NCBI RefSeq assembly: GCF_002112505.1
Contig: NZ_NEHW01000004.1
Span: 248,001 to 312,000 of the forward strand
Source: Pseudomonas sp. R28(2017)
Lineage (GTDB): Bacteria; Pseudomonadota; Gammaproteobacteria; Pseudomonadales; Pseudomonadaceae
DNA length: 64,000 nt
Reading direction: 5' to 3'
This document shows, piece after piece, positions 25,182 to 36,112 of the stretch. Below the pieces are notes generated by a model. It was given only the letters and a program-made list of their open reading frames with translations, was not told the DNA's origin and made no database searches. The number at the start of each line of letters is the position of its first letter. Positions within the stretch are counted from its first letter, which is position 1. A program made the translations under genes and the position numbers.

Positions 25182-26438
25182 TCAGAGGAGGTTCAGCGGG
25201 TAGCTCACGATCAACCGGTTCTCATCGAATGAGTTGGTGCTGAAATCCCGGCGCATGGTGGAGTTGCGCCACTTCACCGACAGGTCCTTGAAGGTGCCCG
25301 ACTGGATTACGTAGGCCAGCTCGCTCTCCCGCGCCCATTCCTTGCCATCGGTCACGCCGCCGGCGGTGACATTGTCGCCCTTGATGTAGCGGTTCATCAG
25401 GGTCAGGCCGGGGATGCCGACGCTGACGAAGTTGAAGTCGTGGCGTACCTGCCAGGAGTGTTCCTTGGCATTGTCGAAGCTCGAGTTGTAGCTGTCGTTG
25501 GCCAGGGTGCCGCCACTGGTGCCGTTGACCCGCAACCAGGCATTGTCGCCACTGACCTTCTGCAGGCCGACGTAGAAGGTGTTGCCCTTGTAGCGCGCCG
25601 ACAGCATCGCCGAGGCGGTTTTGTTGTCCAGCTGGCCTGCGCGTTCCGCGCCATCTTCCTTGCCCCAGAAGTAACCCAGGTTGGCTCCCAGGGTCCACTC
25701 GCCCAACGGCTGGCTGTGCACCAGGTTGAGGTATTGCTGGCGGTAGATGTCCTTGAGCTGGGCGTCCCACACGCCGATCATGGTGCGCTTGTCGTTGAAG
25801 GTGTATTCACCGCCGCCGAAGTTGAAGCGGTCCGAGGTGAAGGCCGCGCGGCCGTTGAGCGACAAGTCTTCCATGCTGGCATCGTTGCGCGGGCTGTTGC
25901 CGCGGAACTGGCCGGCGTACAGGGTCAGCCCTTCGATTTCCTTGGACGTGACCTGGCCACCACGGAAAGTCTGCGGCAGCGAGCGGCCGTCGTCCGAGCG
26001 CAAGATTGGCAGTACTGGCATCCATTCACCGACTTTCAGTTCGGTCTCGGACAGTTTGGCTTTCAAGGCAACGCCCAGGCGGCCGAAGTCGTCCGCAGGG
26101 CGGCCGTCGTCATGCACCGGCAGCAGCTGGGTATTGGTGGTGCCTTTGCCGCCATCGAGCTTGACCGAATACAGGCCCAGTACGTCCACGCCGAAGCCGA
26201 CGGTACCTTGGGTGAAGCCGGAGCGGGCGTCGAGGATGAAACTCTGGGTCCATTCTTCGCCCTTGCCCTGCGGGTAGGCCGGGTCGACGAAGTTGCGGTT
26301 GATGTAGAAGTTGCGCAGGTTGAGGCTGGCCTTGGCGTCCTCCATGAACCCACCATTGTCGGCGGCGCATACAGGCAGGGCGCAGGAAATGGCCAACAGG
26401 CCGGGCAGCAGCTGGCGTGCGGGTTGTGAAGTGCTCAT
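25182..26438 (-). CDS. OprD-family outer membrane porin (BenF-like)
   Basis: A 418-residue precursor. The signal peptide MSTSQPARQLLPGLLAISCA ends near CAADNGGF. The mature part has the OprD start FMEDAKASLNLRNFYINRNF, GEWMPVLPILRSDDGRSLPQ (the loop 3-type basic ladder region), and the final strand RLIVSYPLNLL. An 18-stranded barrel for small acids is expected. BenF-like porins sit near aromatic acid genes in P. putida, and here the pca genes are 2 kb away, so benzoate or hydroxybenzoate is a reasonable but unproven substrate. The start at 26438 fits the signal peptide. Confidence 0.87.
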   Translation of the reverse strand: MSTSQPARQLLPGLLAISCALPVCAADNGGFMEDAKASLNLRNFYINRNFVDPAYPQGKGEEWTQSFILDARSGFTQGTVGFGVDVLGLYSVKLDGGKGTTNTQLLPVHDDGRPADDFGRLGVALKAKLSETELKVGEWMPVLPILRSDDGRSLPQTFRGGQVTSKEIEGLTLYAGQFRGNSPRNDASMEDLSLNGRAAFTSDRFNFGGGEYTFNDKRTMIGVWDAQLKDIYRQQYLNLVHSQPLGEWTLGANLGYFWGKEDGAERAGQLDNKTASAMLSARYKGNTFYVGLQKVSGDNAWLRVNGTSGGTLANDSYNSSFDNAKEHSWQVRHDFNFVSVGIPGLTLMNRYIKGDNVTAGGVTDGKEWARESELAYVIQSGTFKDLSVKWRNSTMRRDFSTNSFDENRLIVSYPLNLL

Positions 26439-26644
26439 CTGTCGTGGATCTCTTGTTTTTATGGTCGAACCTACGCAGCAGGATGCGGCCTGCAGGCGTG
26501 GTCTTTGATGAACTTGTGCAGCGTTGCGTGGGGGATGGTGCGGGGCTGGGCGGGGGTGAGGCAATTCGCCGCAAACGGTTTTGGGCGATAATCGAACGCT
26601 ATGTAACGCCTGGTTAATTTTCTGCCTGTGCTGGCCTCCACGAA

Positions 26645-26672
26645 CAAAAAAGCCCAGCGCGAGGCTGGGCTT
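26645..26672 (-). terminator. Intrinsic terminator of ttgABC
   Basis: AAAAAAGCCCAGC-GCGAG-GCTGGGCTT: a 7-bp stem followed on the minus-strand RNA by a U6 run. It is 19 bases past the ttgC stop. The rest of the 252-base gap to the porin shows no gene. Confidence 0.9.
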
Positions 26673-26690
26673 GATGCTGTTGTCGGTCGA

Positions 26691-28145
26691 TCAGCTCTTC
26701 GGTGTGTCTACCGAGGCTTGCTGATTGGCCTGGCCAGTCTGCTCGTACCAGCCACCACCGAGCGCCTTGTACAGGTTGACCTCGCTGGTCAGCTGCGAGA
26801 GGCGGTCGGTGATCAGCGACTGCTGGGACGAATACAGGTTGCGCTGGGCATCGAGGAAGGTCAGGTTGCTGTCGATACCGATGCGGTAGCGGCGCTCGGC
26901 CAGGCGGTAGTAGTCCTGGTTCGCTTGCACCAGGTCGCGTTGCGCCTGCAGCTGCTCTTCGAAGGTCTTGCGCGCCGCCAGGCCATCGGAGACTTCCTGG
27001 AAGGCGGTCTGGATGGTCTTTTCGTACTTGGCGACGTTGATGTCCTTCTGGATCTTCGAGTAGTCCAGGCTGGCCTTCAGGCTGCCGGCGTTGAAGATCG
27101 GCAGGTTGATCTGCGGCTGGAACAGCCAGGTGCCCTGGCCGCCTGCGAACAGGTGGCCCATGTCGGGGCTCAGGCTGCCGGCGTTGGCGGTCAGGCTGAT
27201 GCTCGGGAAGAACGCTGCGCGGGCCGCACCGATGTTGGCATTGGCGGCCTTGAGCAGGTGCTCGGCTTCCTGGATGTCCGGACGACGCTGGAGGATCTCG
27301 GACGGCAGGCCGGCCGGCACTTCGGCCAGCTGGTCGGCATTGAGCTCCAGTGGCTTGGCAAGGTCCGCCGGAATGCCGGTGCCCAGCAGCACGGTCAGGC
27401 TGTTGACGTCCTGGGCCACCAGGCGCTGGTACTGCGAGTACTTGACCCGAGCACCTTCCACGGCGGTGCGCGACTGGCTGACGTCAAGCGCCGAAGCCAC
27501 ACCGACTTCGTTGCTGCGACGGGTCAGGTTGTAGCTTTCCTCGTAGGTCTTGAGCGTGTCTTCGGTCAGCTTGAACAGGGCCTGGTCGGCTTGCCAGGTG
27601 TAGTAGGCGTTGGCCACGCTGGCCACCAGGGCGATCTGCGTGGAGCGGCGCGCCTGCTCGCTGGACAGGTAGGTTTCCAGGGCCTGCTCGGTCAGGCTGC
27701 GCACGCGGCCGAACAGGTCCAGCTCATAGGCACTGACGCCCAGGGTGGCCGAGTACTGGCTGGTGATGCCTGACTCGCCGGTTTGCGACATGTTCGCCGG
27801 CACGCGCTGGCGGCTGCCGCTGCCGGTAGCCGAAACTGCCGGGAACAGGTCGGCACGCTGGATGCGGTACTGGGCGCGGTAGGCGTCGATGTTCAACGCC
27901 GCCACACGCAGGTCGCGGTTGTTCACCAGCGAGGTCTGGATCAGCTGCTGCAGTGCCGGGTCATGGAAGAACTGGCGCCAGCCCTGTTCGGCGGCGGCCA
28001 CCTCGGCCGACTGCGTCGGCGAGTACGCAGGGCCTTGCGGCCACTGCGCAGCCACCGGCGATTCCGGGGTCTGGTAGTCAGGGATCAGCGAGCAGCCGCC
28101 GAGAATGAAAGCGGTTACCGCCAGGGACAACAAAGACTTGGTCAT
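26691..28145 (-). CDS. ttgC: Outer membrane channel of the TtgABC efflux pump
   Basis: A 484-residue TolC/OprM-type protein that forms the outer membrane duct. The signal [20 protein letters not shown] has the lipobox LGGC, so it is a lipoprotein. Two internally repeated outer-membrane-factor halves are seen ([20 protein letters not shown] and [20 protein letters not shown]). Its ATG overlaps the ttgB stop (ATGA), so it is translated with ttgB. Regulation is by TtgR through the ttgA promoter. Confidence 0.94.
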   Translation of the reverse strand: MTKSLLSLAVTAFILGGCSLIPDYQTPESPVAAQWPQGPAYSPTQSAEVAAAEQGWRQFFHDPALQQLIQTSLVNNRDLRVAALNIDAYRAQYRIQRADLFPAVSATGSGSRQRVPANMSQTGESGITSQYSATLGVSAYELDLFGRVRSLTEQALETYLSSEQARRSTQIALVASVANAYYTWQADQALFKLTEDTLKTYEESYNLTRRSNEVGVASALDVSQSRTAVEGARVKYSQYQRLVAQDVNSLTVLLGTGIPADLAKPLELNADQLAEVPAGLPSEILQRRPDIQEAEHLLKAANANIGAARAAFFPSISLTANAGSLSPDMGHLFAGGQGTWLFQPQINLPIFNAGSLKASLDYSKIQKDINVAKYEKTIQTAFQEVSDGLAARKTFEEQLQAQRDLVQANQDYYRLAERRYRIGIDSNLTFLDAQRNLYSSQQSLITDRLSQLTSEVNLYKALGGGWYEQTGQANQQASVDTPKS

Positions 28146-31100
28146 TGCCCAGCCTCATAACGTGGAGTTTCAGGGGAGTCGTGTTTTTCCGGCTCTTTGC
28201 TGCCGAACAGCGACGACACTGCGACGAAGAATAGCGGTACCCAGAAGATTGCCAGCACGGTCGCACTGATCATGCCGCCGATCACACCGGTGCCGATGGC
28301 GTGCTGGCTGCCGGCGCCGGCGCCGCTGGCGATGGTCAACGGTACCACGCCGAGGATGAACGCCAGCGAGGTCATGATGATCGGGCGCAGACGCATGCGG
28401 CACGCCTCGATGGCCGAGTCGTACAGGCTGCGGCCCTGCTCGTGCAGTTCCTTGGCGAATTCGACGATCAGGATCGCGTTCTTCGCCGCCAGGCCGATGG
28501 TGGTCAACAGGCCGACCAGGAAGTACACGTCGTTGGACAACCCGCGCAGGCTGGTGGCGATCAGTGCACCGATGATACCCAGCGGGACGACCAGCACGAC
28601 GGCGATCGGGATCGACCAGCTCTCGTACAGCGCTGCCAGGCAGAGGAACACGAACAGTACCGAGAGGGCGAACAGCGCCGGCATCTGCGAGCCGGAGAGT
28701 TTTTCCTCGTAGGACATGCCGGTCCAGGAGTAGCCGATGCCCGCTGGCAGTTCGCCGGCGATGCGCTCGACTTCGGCCATGGCTTCACCGGTGCTGTAGC
28801 CCGGCGCCGGGGCACCGAGGATTTCCATCGCTTCGACGCCGTTGTAACGCGACAGCTTCGGCGAACCGTAGCTCCACTCGCCCTTGGCGAAGGAAGAGAA
28901 CGGCACCATTTCGCCGGCGCCGTTGCGCACGTACCACTTCTGCAGGTCTTCCGGGCTCATCCGCGAGTTGGGTTCACCCTGGATGTACACCTTCTTGACC
29001 CGGCCACGGTCGATGAAGTCGTTGACGTAGCTGGCACCCAGGGCAATCGACAGGGTGTTGTTGATGTCGGCGATGGTCACGCCCAGGGCGCTGGCACGTT
29101 CGTCATCGATGGTCAGCTGGTACTGCGGCTCATCGTTCAGGCCGTTCGGGCGCACAGCGCTGAGGATCTTGCTCTGCGCGGCCTTGGCCAGGAACTGGTT
29201 GCGCGCTTCCATCAGCTTGGCGTGGCCGACACCGCCGCGGTCCTGAAGGAACACGTCGAAGCCGGTGGCGTTACCCAGTTCGAGCACCGCCGGTGGGGCG
29301 AAGGCGAACACCATCGCGTCACGGAAGGTGAAGAAGTGCTGCTGGGCGCGTTGAGCCAGGGCGAACACGCTGTTCTCCTTGGAACGTTCATCCCAAGGCT
29401 TGAGCATGATGAACGCCATGCCCGAACTCTGCCCGCGGCCGGCGAAGTTGAAGCCGTTGACGGTGAATACCGACGCCACGGTGTCAGATTCATCCTTGAG
29501 CAGGTACTCGCGCATCTGGTCGACCACCACCTGGGTGCGCTCGGCACTGGAGCCCGCCGGGGTCTGTACCTGGGCGAACAGTACGCCCTGGTCTTCTTCA
29601 GGCAGGAACGCGGTAGGGATGCGGGCGAACAGCCAGATCATGCCGACCACGATCAGCGCGTAGGCCAGCAGGAACGGCACCTTGTTGCGCAGGATCGCGC
29701 CGACACTACGCTCGTAGCCGTTGACGCTGCGGTCGAAGTTGCGGTTGAACCAGCCGAAGAAGCCACCTTTGGCAGTGTGATGCTCGCCTTTCTTCAGCGG
29801 CTTGAGCATGGTTGCGCACAAGGCCGGGGTGAAGATCAGCGCTACCAGTACCGACAGGCCCATGGCCGAAACGATGGTGATGGAGAACTGCCGGTAGATC
29901 ACGCCGGTGGAGCCGCCGAAGAACGCCATGGGCAGCAGTACCGCCGACAGCACCAGGGCGATACCCACCAGGGCGCCCTGGATCTGCCCCATGGAGCGTT
30001 TGGTCGCCTCCTTGGGCGGCAGGCCTTCCTCGGACATTACCCGCTCGACGTTCTCCACCACGACGATGGCGTCGTCCACCAGCAAGCCGATGGCCAGGAC
30101 CATGGCGAACATGGTCAGGGTGTTGATGCTGAAGCCCGCGGCGGCAAGGATACCGAAGGTACCCAGCAACACCACCGGTACGGTCATGGTGGTGATGATG
30201 GTGGCGCGGAAGTTCTGCAGGAACAGGTACATCACCAGGAACACCAGGACCACGGCTTCGATCAGGGTGTGGATCACGCCGCTGATCGATTCGGTGACCA
30301 CCGGGGTGGTGTCATACGGGAATACCGCTTTCACCCCAGGCGGGAAGAATGGTTCCAGGTCGGAAATGGTCTTGCGCAGGGCCTTGGCAGTGTCCAGTGC
30401 GTTGGCGCCAGTGGCCAGTTTTACCGCAAGGCCGGAAGCCGGCTTGCCGTTGAACTGAGCGCTGACCGCGTAGTTTTCACCGCCCAGGCCAACCTGGGCC
30501 ACATCGCCCAGCCGTACCTGCGAACCGTCGTTGTTGACCTTGAGCAGGATCTTCTCGAACTGCTCGGCGGTCTGCAGGCGGGTCTTGCCGATGATGGTGG
30601 CGTTCAGCTGGGTACCCGGCATGGCGGGCAGGCCGCCGAGCTGGCCGGAGGATACCTGCACGTTCTGCGCGGCAACCGCGGTCTTGACGTCGACCGGGGT
30701 CAGCTGGAACTTGTTCAGCTTGGCCGGATCGAGCCAGATACGCATGGCGTACTGGGCACCGAACACCTGGAAGTCACCCACACCGGCAGTCCGCGAAATC
30801 GGGTCCTGCATGTTGGAGACGATGTAGTTGGCCAGGTCGTCCTTGGTCATGCTGCCGTCTTCGGACACCAGGCCGATCACCAGCAGGAAGTTCTTCACTG
30901 CCTTGGTGACACGGATACCTTGCTGCTGCACTTCCTGCGGCAGCAGCGGGGTGGCCAGGTTCAGCTTGTTCTGCACCTGGACCTGGGCGGTGTCAGGGTT
31001 GGTGCCCTGCTCGAAGGTGGCGGTAATGGTCATGCTGCCATCGGAGTTGCTTTCCGACGACACATAACGCAGGTTGTCGATACCGTTGAGCTGCTGCTCG

Positions 31101-31294
31101 ATGACCTGCACCACGGTGTCCTGCACGGTCTGCGCCGAGGCGCCCGGGTAGGTCACGGCGATGGCGATGGCCGGCGGCGCGATGCTGGGGTACTGGTTGA
31201 TCGGCAGCTTCAGGATCGACAAGGCGCCGACCAGCATGATCACCAAGGCGATCACCCAGGCGAAGATCGGGCGATCGATAAAGAACTTCGACAT
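28142..31294 (-). CDS. ttgB: RND drug/solvent:H+ antiporter of the TtgABC pump
   Basis: A 1050-residue inner-membrane pump of the AcrB/MexB type, exporting antibiotics, flavonoids and aromatic solvents. The start is [20 protein letters not shown]. Proton-relay Asp residues lie in TM4 ([20 protein letters not shown]), and the TM10-11 region has [20 protein letters not shown] and [16 protein letters not shown]. Large periplasmic loops bind substrate and dock TtgA. It lies three bases after ttgA and overlaps ttgC. Confidence 0.96.
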   Translation of the reverse strand: MSKFFIDRPIFAWVIALVIMLVGALSILKLPINQYPSIAPPAIAIAVTYPGASAQTVQDTVVQVIEQQLNGIDNLRYVSSESNSDGSMTITATFEQGTNPDTAQVQVQNKLNLATPLLPQEVQQQGIRVTKAVKNFLLVIGLVSEDGSMTKDDLANYIVSNMQDPISRTAGVGDFQVFGAQYAMRIWLDPAKLNKFQLTPVDVKTAVAAQNVQVSSGQLGGLPAMPGTQLNATIIGKTRLQTAEQFEKILLKVNNDGSQVRLGDVAQVGLGGENYAVSAQFNGKPASGLAVKLATGANALDTAKALRKTISDLEPFFPPGVKAVFPYDTTPVVTESISGVIHTLIEAVVLVFLVMYLFLQNFRATIITTMTVPVVLLGTFGILAAAGFSINTLTMFAMVLAIGLLVDDAIVVVENVERVMSEEGLPPKEATKRSMGQIQGALVGIALVLSAVLLPMAFFGGSTGVIYRQFSITIVSAMGLSVLVALIFTPALCATMLKPLKKGEHHTAKGGFFGWFNRNFDRSVNGYERSVGAILRNKVPFLLAYALIVVGMIWLFARIPTAFLPEEDQGVLFAQVQTPAGSSAERTQVVVDQMREYLLKDESDTVASVFTVNGFNFAGRGQSSGMAFIMLKPWDERSKENSVFALAQRAQQHFFTFRDAMVFAFAPPAVLELGNATGFDVFLQDRGGVGHAKLMEARNQFLAKAAQSKILSAVRPNGLNDEPQYQLTIDDERASALGVTIADINNTLSIALGASYVNDFIDRGRVKKVYIQGEPNSRMSPEDLQKWYVRNGAGEMVPFSSFAKGEWSYGSPKLSRYNGVEAMEILGAPAPGYSTGEAMAEVERIAGELPAGIGYSWTGMSYEEKLSGSQMPALFALSVLFVFLCLAALYESWSIPIAVVLVVPLGIIGALIATSLRGLSNDVYFLVGLLTTIGLAAKNAILIVEFAKELHEQGRSLYDSAIEACRMRLRPIIMTSLAFILGVVPLTIASGAGAGSQHAIGTGVIGGMISATVLAIFWVPLFFVAVSSLFGSKEPEKHDSPETPRYEAGQ

Positions 31295-31297
31295 GGT

Positions 31298-32452
31298 TTA
31301 CTCCGCTTTGGCGTCTGCTTTGGCCGCGTTGGCCTGATCAGGGCTGCCCGGCTTCTTGACGTTGGTGGCGTCGCTGACCTTGACCTCGACGCCTGGGCGT
31401 ACGTACTGCAGGCCTTCGGTGATCAGGCGGTCGCCCGGGTTCAAGCCTTCCTCGATCAGCCAGTCGCTGCCCAGGGTACGGCTGGCCTTGAGCTGGCGCA
31501 GTTCGACCTTGTTCTCCTGGTTGACCACCAGCGCGGTCGGCGCGCCCTTGAGGTCGCGGGTCACGCCCTGCTGCGGGGCCAGGATGGCGTTGGCGTTGAC
31601 CCCGGCCTTGAGCCGCGCATGCACGAACATGCCAGGCAGCAGGGTGTGGTCGGGGTTGGGGAACAGCGCGCGCAGGGTCACCGAGCCGGTGGTCTCGTCG
31701 ACCGAGACTTCGGAGAACTCCAGGCGGCCGTCCTGCTTGAACAGGCTGCCGTCTTCCAGCACCAGCTGCACCGAGGCGGCGTTGTCGCCGGCCTTTTGCA
31801 GCTGGCCGCTTTCCAGGTCACGGCGCAGCTTGAGCAGCTCGGCGGTGGACTGGGTGACGTCGACGTAGATCGGGTCGAGCTGCTGGATGGTGGCCATGGC
31901 GTTGGTCTGGCCATTGTTCACCAGTGCGCCCTCGGTGACCGAAGAGCGCCCGATGCGGCCGCTGATCGGGGCCAGGACCTTGGTGTAGCGCAGGTCGATC
32001 TGTGCGCTTTTCAGCGAAGCTTCGGCCTGCAATCGTTTGGCACTGGCGTCGTCGTATTCCTGTTTCGATACCGCCTGTTCGTTGACCAGCTGCTTGTAGC
32101 GCTCGGCCAGCGACTTGGTCGACTGCAGGTTGGCCTGGGCGTTGGCCAGGGTGGCTTCGTACACGGCAGGGTCGATCTGGTACAGCTGCTGGCCTTCCTT
32201 GACCTCGCTGCCTTCCTTGAACAGGCGCTTGAGGATGATGCCGTTGACCTGCGGGCGCACTTCGGCGACGCGGTAGGCGCTGGTGCGCCCCGGCAGTTCC
32301 GAGGTCAGGGTGAAGGACTGCGGCTGCAAGGTGACGACGCCGACCAGAGGAGCCTGCGCTGCGGGCGCGGCTTCTTCTTTCTTACAGCCACTTAGCAGGG
32401 TTGCCAGGGCGACGGCGGAAACCAGAGCGGTAACGGCTGGCTTGAATTGCAT
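31298..32452 (-). CDS. ttgA: Periplasmic adaptor of the TtgABC efflux pump
   Basis: A 384-residue membrane fusion protein. The signal MQFKPAVTALVSAVALATLL ends in the lipobox LSGC and is followed by KKEEAAPAA. The lipoyl-like and hairpin parts follow (VRPQVNGIILKRLFKEGSEV, then the helical hairpin AEASLKSAQIDLRYTKVLAP, then ISGRIGRSSVTEGALV). It bridges TtgB and TtgC. It is the first gene of ttgABC, and its promoter faces ttgR across 256 bases. Confidence 0.95.
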   Translation of the reverse strand: MQFKPAVTALVSAVALATLLSGCKKEEAAPAAQAPLVGVVTLQPQSFTLTSELPGRTSAYRVAEVRPQVNGIILKRLFKEGSEVKEGQQLYQIDPAVYEATLANAQANLQSTKSLAERYKQLVNEQAVSKQEYDDASAKRLQAEASLKSAQIDLRYTKVLAPISGRIGRSSVTEGALVNNGQTNAMATIQQLDPIYVDVTQSTAELLKLRRDLESGQLQKAGDNAASVQLVLEDGSLFKQDGRLEFSEVSVDETTGSVTLRALFPNPDHTLLPGMFVHARLKAGVNANAILAPQQGVTRDLKGAPTALVVNQENKVELRQLKASRTLGSDWLIEEGLNPGDRLITEGLQYVRPGVEVKVSDATNVKKPGSPDQANAAKADAKAE

Positions 32453-32556
32453 GAGGATCCTCGGGTCGCAAAGAGCAGGGAGACGCTCAAGAGTAATGGA
32501 AGAGTCTTGTCAGAAAAAAACTATCCGGTGGATAAATAGCTTACTAACGAATATAC

Positions 32557-32578
32557 TTACATTCACGGTTGTTTGTAA
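32557..32578. promoter_or_regulatory. TtgR operator between ttgA and ttgR
   Basis: A 22-bp imperfect palindrome starting TTACATTCAC and ending TTTGTAA. Read on the other strand, TTACAAACAACCGTGAATG matches the TtgR operator known from P. putida DOT-T1E (recalled) except for one central A to G change. It covers the promoters of both genes in that strain. Confidence 0.85.
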
Positions 32579-32708
32579 ATACCGCTGGGTAGTACTTGGC
32601 TACTACCGCAGCCCTCGATTAGCCCATTCGGGAGGCACCCTGCAGAGGTGACCCCGGCGTTTTCCCCCGCCTGCGCAGCGCAGCGGGCCCAGATGAGGTT
32701 GCACTGCC

Positions 32709-33341
32709 ATGGTCCGTCGAACCAAAGAAGAAGCCCAGGAGACCCGCGCCCAGATCATCGAGGCCGCGGAAAAGGCCTTCTACAAGCGCGGGGTTGCGCG
32801 AACCACACTGGCCGACATCGCCGAGCTGGCGGGCGTGACCCGGGGTGCGATCTACTGGCACTTCAATAACAAGGCGGAGCTGGTGCAGGCGCTGCTCGAC
32901 AGCCTGCACGAAACCCATGACCACCTGGCGCGGGCCAGCGAAAGCGAGGACGAACTGGACCCGCTCGGCTGCATGCGCAAGCTGTTGCTGCAGGTGCTCA
33001 ACGAGCTGGTGCTGGACGCCCGTACCCGGCGTATCAATGAAATCCTGCATCACAAGTGCGAGTTCACCGATGACATGTGTGAAATTCGCCAGCAGCGCCA
33101 AGGTGCGGTGCTGGATTGCCATGTGGGCATCAAGCTGGCCTTCGCCAATGCCGTGCGCCGCGGCCAGCTGCCTGCGGATATGGATATAGAACGAGCGGCC
33201 GTGGCTTTGTTCGCCTATGTCGATGGCCTGATCGGGCGCTGGCTGCTGCTGCCGGACAGTTTCGATCTGCTGCGCGACGCGGAAAAATGGGTCGACACAG
33301 GGCTGGATATGCTGCGCTTGAGCCCCGCGCTACGCAAATGA
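32709..33341 (+). CDS. ttgR: TetR-family repressor of ttgABC
   Basis: A 210-residue repressor released from DNA by antibiotics, flavonoids and phloretin. The HTH is in [20 protein letters not shown]. Ligand-pocket residues known from the TtgR crystal work (recalled) can be placed: Val96, Asn110, His114 and Asp172 are kept, but residue 176 is Gly (codon GGG at 33234-33236) where DOT-T1E TtgR has Arg. The start [20 protein letters not shown] is family-typical. It is divergent from ttgA and shares its operator. Confidence 0.96.
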   Translation: MVRRTKEEAQETRAQIIEAAEKAFYKRGVARTTLADIAELAGVTRGAIYWHFNNKAELVQALLDSLHETHDHLARASESEDELDPLGCMRKLLLQVLNELVLDARTRRINEILHHKCEFTDDMCEIRQQRQGAVLDCHVGIKLAFANAVRRGQLPADMDIERAAVALFAYVDGLIGRWLLLPDSFDLLRDAEKWVDTGLDMLRLSPALRK

Positions 33342-33418
33342 CACTTTGTTAAGGATTGTGAGGGAGTGTTTCCCTCGTGTATTAACTGAGCATTAATACC
33401 TTTCGGCAAACGCAGCCT

Positions 33419-34870
33419 TCAACGGCCGCGCAATTGCCGGTCCGGCAGCGCCAGGGCTGCCAGCAGCCCCAGTAGCGCAATGCCCGCACTGCCCAGCAGC
33501 AGGTGGCGGAACGTCTCCAGCAGCTTCAGCTGCGTCAGCGGATCCGCCTCGCCAGCCTTGAGGCTCCCCAGTAGCGGGTTGCCCAGCAACTCGAAACCAC
33601 CCTGTTGCAGCAGCGCCAGCAGCAGGCTGGACATGCACGCCACGCCCATGGCTCCCCCCAGTGAGCGGAACAGATTGGTGGTGCTGGTGGCCACGCCGAT
33701 ATCCTTGCTTTCCACAGCGCTCTGCGTGCCCACCAGTGAGGTCGGGAACTGCAGGCCGCAGGCAATGCCGGTCAGCAGCATGAACACGGCACTGAGCAAG
33801 CCAGACTGCGGTGGGGTGAGGGCCATGGCGAAGATCGCCACGGGCATCAGCACGGCGCCAGCCAGAATCTGTGGTTTGAAGCGCCCGGTACGGCTGGTCA
33901 TGCGGCCACCGGTGAAGGCACCGATGGGCAGCCCGATGGCCAGCGGCAGCAGGTGCAGCGCGGCGCTGTCGGCACCGGCGCCAGTGATGCCCTGGTAGCG
34001 CAGCGGCATCAGCATGGTCAGCGAGATCGACTGGAAGCTGGCGAAGAAGATCACCGCCCAGCACAGCACGGCAACCCGGTTGCCGAACAAGCCCATGGGC
34101 AGCAGCGGCTCCTGGCAGCGCCGCTCATGGGCAATGAACAAGGCCAGGCTCAGTGCGGCACAGGCGAACAAGGCCAGCACGGGAGGCGCGGTCCAGGGCT
34201 GGCCCTGGCCGACCAGGGTGATGCCCAGCAGCAGACTGCCCAGGCCGACGATCAGCAGCACGGCGCCGAGGTAGTCGACCCGGGCTTGGCGGTGTTGAAC
34301 CGGCATGCCGGCCAGGGCGCGGCGGATTGCCCAAAGCGCGACCAGGCCGAGCGGCAGGTTGATCCAGAACACCCAGCGCCAGGACAGGTATTCGGTCAGC
34401 CAGCCGCCGAGCACCGGCCCGGCCACGCTGGCCACCGCGTACATGCTGCTGAAGTAGCCCTGGTACCGGCCGCGCTCACGCGGTGGCACGAAATCGCCAA
34501 TGATCGCCTGGCTCACCGACACCATGCCGCCGGCACCGATGCCTTGCAGCACGCGCGCCATCACCAGCTGCTGCATGTCCTGGGCCAGGGCGCAGGCGAT
34601 CGAGGCCAGGGTGAACAGGCTGATGCCGGTGAGGATCATGCGCCGGCGGCCGTACAGGTCGCCGAGCTTGCCGTAGATCGGCACGGCCACGGTCATCGCC
34701 ACCATGTAGCCAGAAATCACCCAGGCCAGCAGGCCGACGTCATTGAACTGCGCCGAGATGGCCGGCATGGAGACGGCGACGATGGTCTGGTCGAGGGCGC
34801 CGAGGAAGATCGCCAGCATCAGGGCGGTCAACACGTTGCGCAAGACGGTCGGGGGCAGGGCGGCGGTCAC
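33419..34870 (-). CDS. DHA2-family (EmrB/QacA) drug:H+ antiporter
   Basis: A 483-residue transporter with about fourteen hydrophobic segments. Motif A is GKLGDLYGRRRMILTG, motif D1 in TM1 is FLGALDQTIVAVSMPAI, and motif C is VAGPVLGGWLTEYLSW. No EmrA-type partner lies next to it. The start is a GTG at 34868-34870. It converges with ttgR and adds a second exporter to this resistance region. The substrates are unknown. Confidence 0.88.
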   Translation of the reverse strand: MTAALPPTVLRNVLTALMLAIFLGALDQTIVAVSMPAISAQFNDVGLLAWVISGYMVAMTVAVPIYGKLGDLYGRRRMILTGISLFTLASIACALAQDMQQLVMARVLQGIGAGGMVSVSQAIIGDFVPPRERGRYQGYFSSMYAVASVAGPVLGGWLTEYLSWRWVFWINLPLGLVALWAIRRALAGMPVQHRQARVDYLGAVLLIVGLGSLLLGITLVGQGQPWTAPPVLALFACAALSLALFIAHERRCQEPLLPMGLFGNRVAVLCWAVIFFASFQSISLTMLMPLRYQGITGAGADSAALHLLPLAIGLPIGAFTGGRMTSRTGRFKPQILAGAVLMPVAIFAMALTPPQSGLLSAVFMLLTGIACGLQFPTSLVGTQSAVESKDIGVATSTTNLFRSLGGAMGVACMSSLLLALLQQGGFELLGNPLLGSLKAGEADPLTQLKLLETFRHLLLGSAGIALLGLLAALALPDRQLRGR

Positions 34871-35223
34871 GGGGGTACCTTGTCTGGGAGGGTGACGCGA
34901 ATAGCGGGATTGTAACCCGAGTTAGGTAGCTCCCTATGTACTATCTGCATCGCCTATGCAAGATCGGCATTGGCGCATTCATCCAGCGCTGCATGGCCGC
35001 GTGATATCGTTGGTATGCCACAGGGGCTGTAAGCCGCGGCCTGCACCAGCTTGGTGCAACATTTTGCCGCAGCGCTGCACGCCGCTGTCTCCCACACCTT
35101 TTATTCCTCTGCCTGCATGTCGAGCATGACCGCCCAGATGGCGACGGTTGGAACAGGTCAGGTAGACCCGATTCAGGGGTCGGTAGCAACCGTTCTATTT
35201 CTACATATATAAGCGGAGTGATC
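34871..35223. promoter_or_regulatory. Divergent intergenic region, DHA2 exporter / oxaloacetate decarboxylase
   Basis: No gene. It contains a perfect small palindrome TGCACCA-GCT-TGGTGCA (35042-35058) and another, GCAGCGCTGC, about 20 bases on. CTACATATATAAGCGGAG just before the right-hand gene could give its -10 and RBS. Confidence 0.45.
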
Positions 35224-36093
35224 ATGCCCAAGGCTTCCCATCAAGATCTGCGTTTTGCCTTCCGCGAGCTGCTCGCTTCAGGTTCCTGCTATCACACCGC
35301 CTCCGTGTTCGACCCGATGTCGGCACGCATCGCTGCCGACCTGGGTTTTGAAGTCGGCATCCTTGGTGGTTCGGTGGCTTCGTTGCAGGTGCTGGCTGCA
35401 CCGGACTTCGCCCTGATCACCTTGAGCGAGTTCGTCGAGCAGGCCACCCGTATTGGCCGCGTGGCGCAACTGCCGGTGCTGGCCGATGCCGACCACGGTT
35501 ATGGCAATGCGCTCAACGTCATGCGCACGGTCATCGAACTGGAACGCGCCGGCGTGGCGGCGCTGACCATCGAAGACACCCTGTTGCCCGCCCAGTTCGG
35601 GCGCAAGTCCACCGACCTGATCTCGGTCGAGGAGGGTGTGGGCAAGATTCGTGCGGCCCTGGAGGCGCGCGTCGACTCGTCGCTGTCGATCATCGCCCGG
35701 ACCAACGCCGGCGTGCTCACCACCGAGGAAATCATCGTCCGCACCCAGAGCTACCAGAAGGCCGGTGCCGACGGTATCTGCATGGTCGGGGTGAAGGATT
35801 TCGAGCAGCTGGAGCAGATTGCCGAGCACCTGACCGTGCCGTTGATGCTGGTGACCTACGCCAACCCCAATCTGCGCGACGACGAGCGCCTCGCTCGCCT
35901 GGGCGTCCGTATCGTGGTCGATGGCCATGCCGCGTACTTTGCCGCGATCAAGGCCACCTATGACTGCCTGCGCCTGCAGCGCGGCCAGCAGAACAAGTCC
36001 GAGAACCTCAGCGCTACCGAGCTCTCGCACACCTACACCCAGCCTGAGGACTACATCCGCTGGGCCAAGGAGTACATGAGCGTCGAGGAGTGA
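35224..36093 (+). CDS. Oxaloacetate decarboxylase-like enzyme (isocitrate lyase/PEP mutase superfamily)
   Basis: A 289-residue TIM-barrel enzyme. The Mg-binding loop is [20 protein letters not shown] and the next strand has [13 protein letters not shown]. The catalytic KKCG loop of isocitrate lyase is absent; the sequence there is [13 protein letters not shown]. This matches the P. aeruginosa PA4872 group, characterised as a soluble oxaloacetate decarboxylase (recalled). The ATG at 35224 follows CGGAGTGATC; the GTG six bases earlier is less well placed. Confidence 0.87.
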   Translation: MPKASHQDLRFAFRELLASGSCYHTASVFDPMSARIAADLGFEVGILGGSVASLQVLAAPDFALITLSEFVEQATRIGRVAQLPVLADADHGYGNALNVMRTVIELERAGVAALTIEDTLLPAQFGRKSTDLISVEEGVGKIRAALEARVDSSLSIIARTNAGVLTTEEIIVRTQSYQKAGADGICMVGVKDFEQLEQIAEHLTVPLMLVTYANPNLRDDERLARLGVRIVVDGHAAYFAAIKATYDCLRLQRGQQNKSENLSATELSHTYTQPEDYIRWAKEYMSVEE

Positions 36094-36112
36094 TTGGCGT
36101 GGCGCCAATCAA

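Noticed and set aside
28301..32395. A 1364-codon open frame on the + strand opposite ttgB and ttgA
   Set aside because: It is a GC-bias shadow: His/Gln/Gly-rich with no domain, while the minus strand codes the well-conserved pump.
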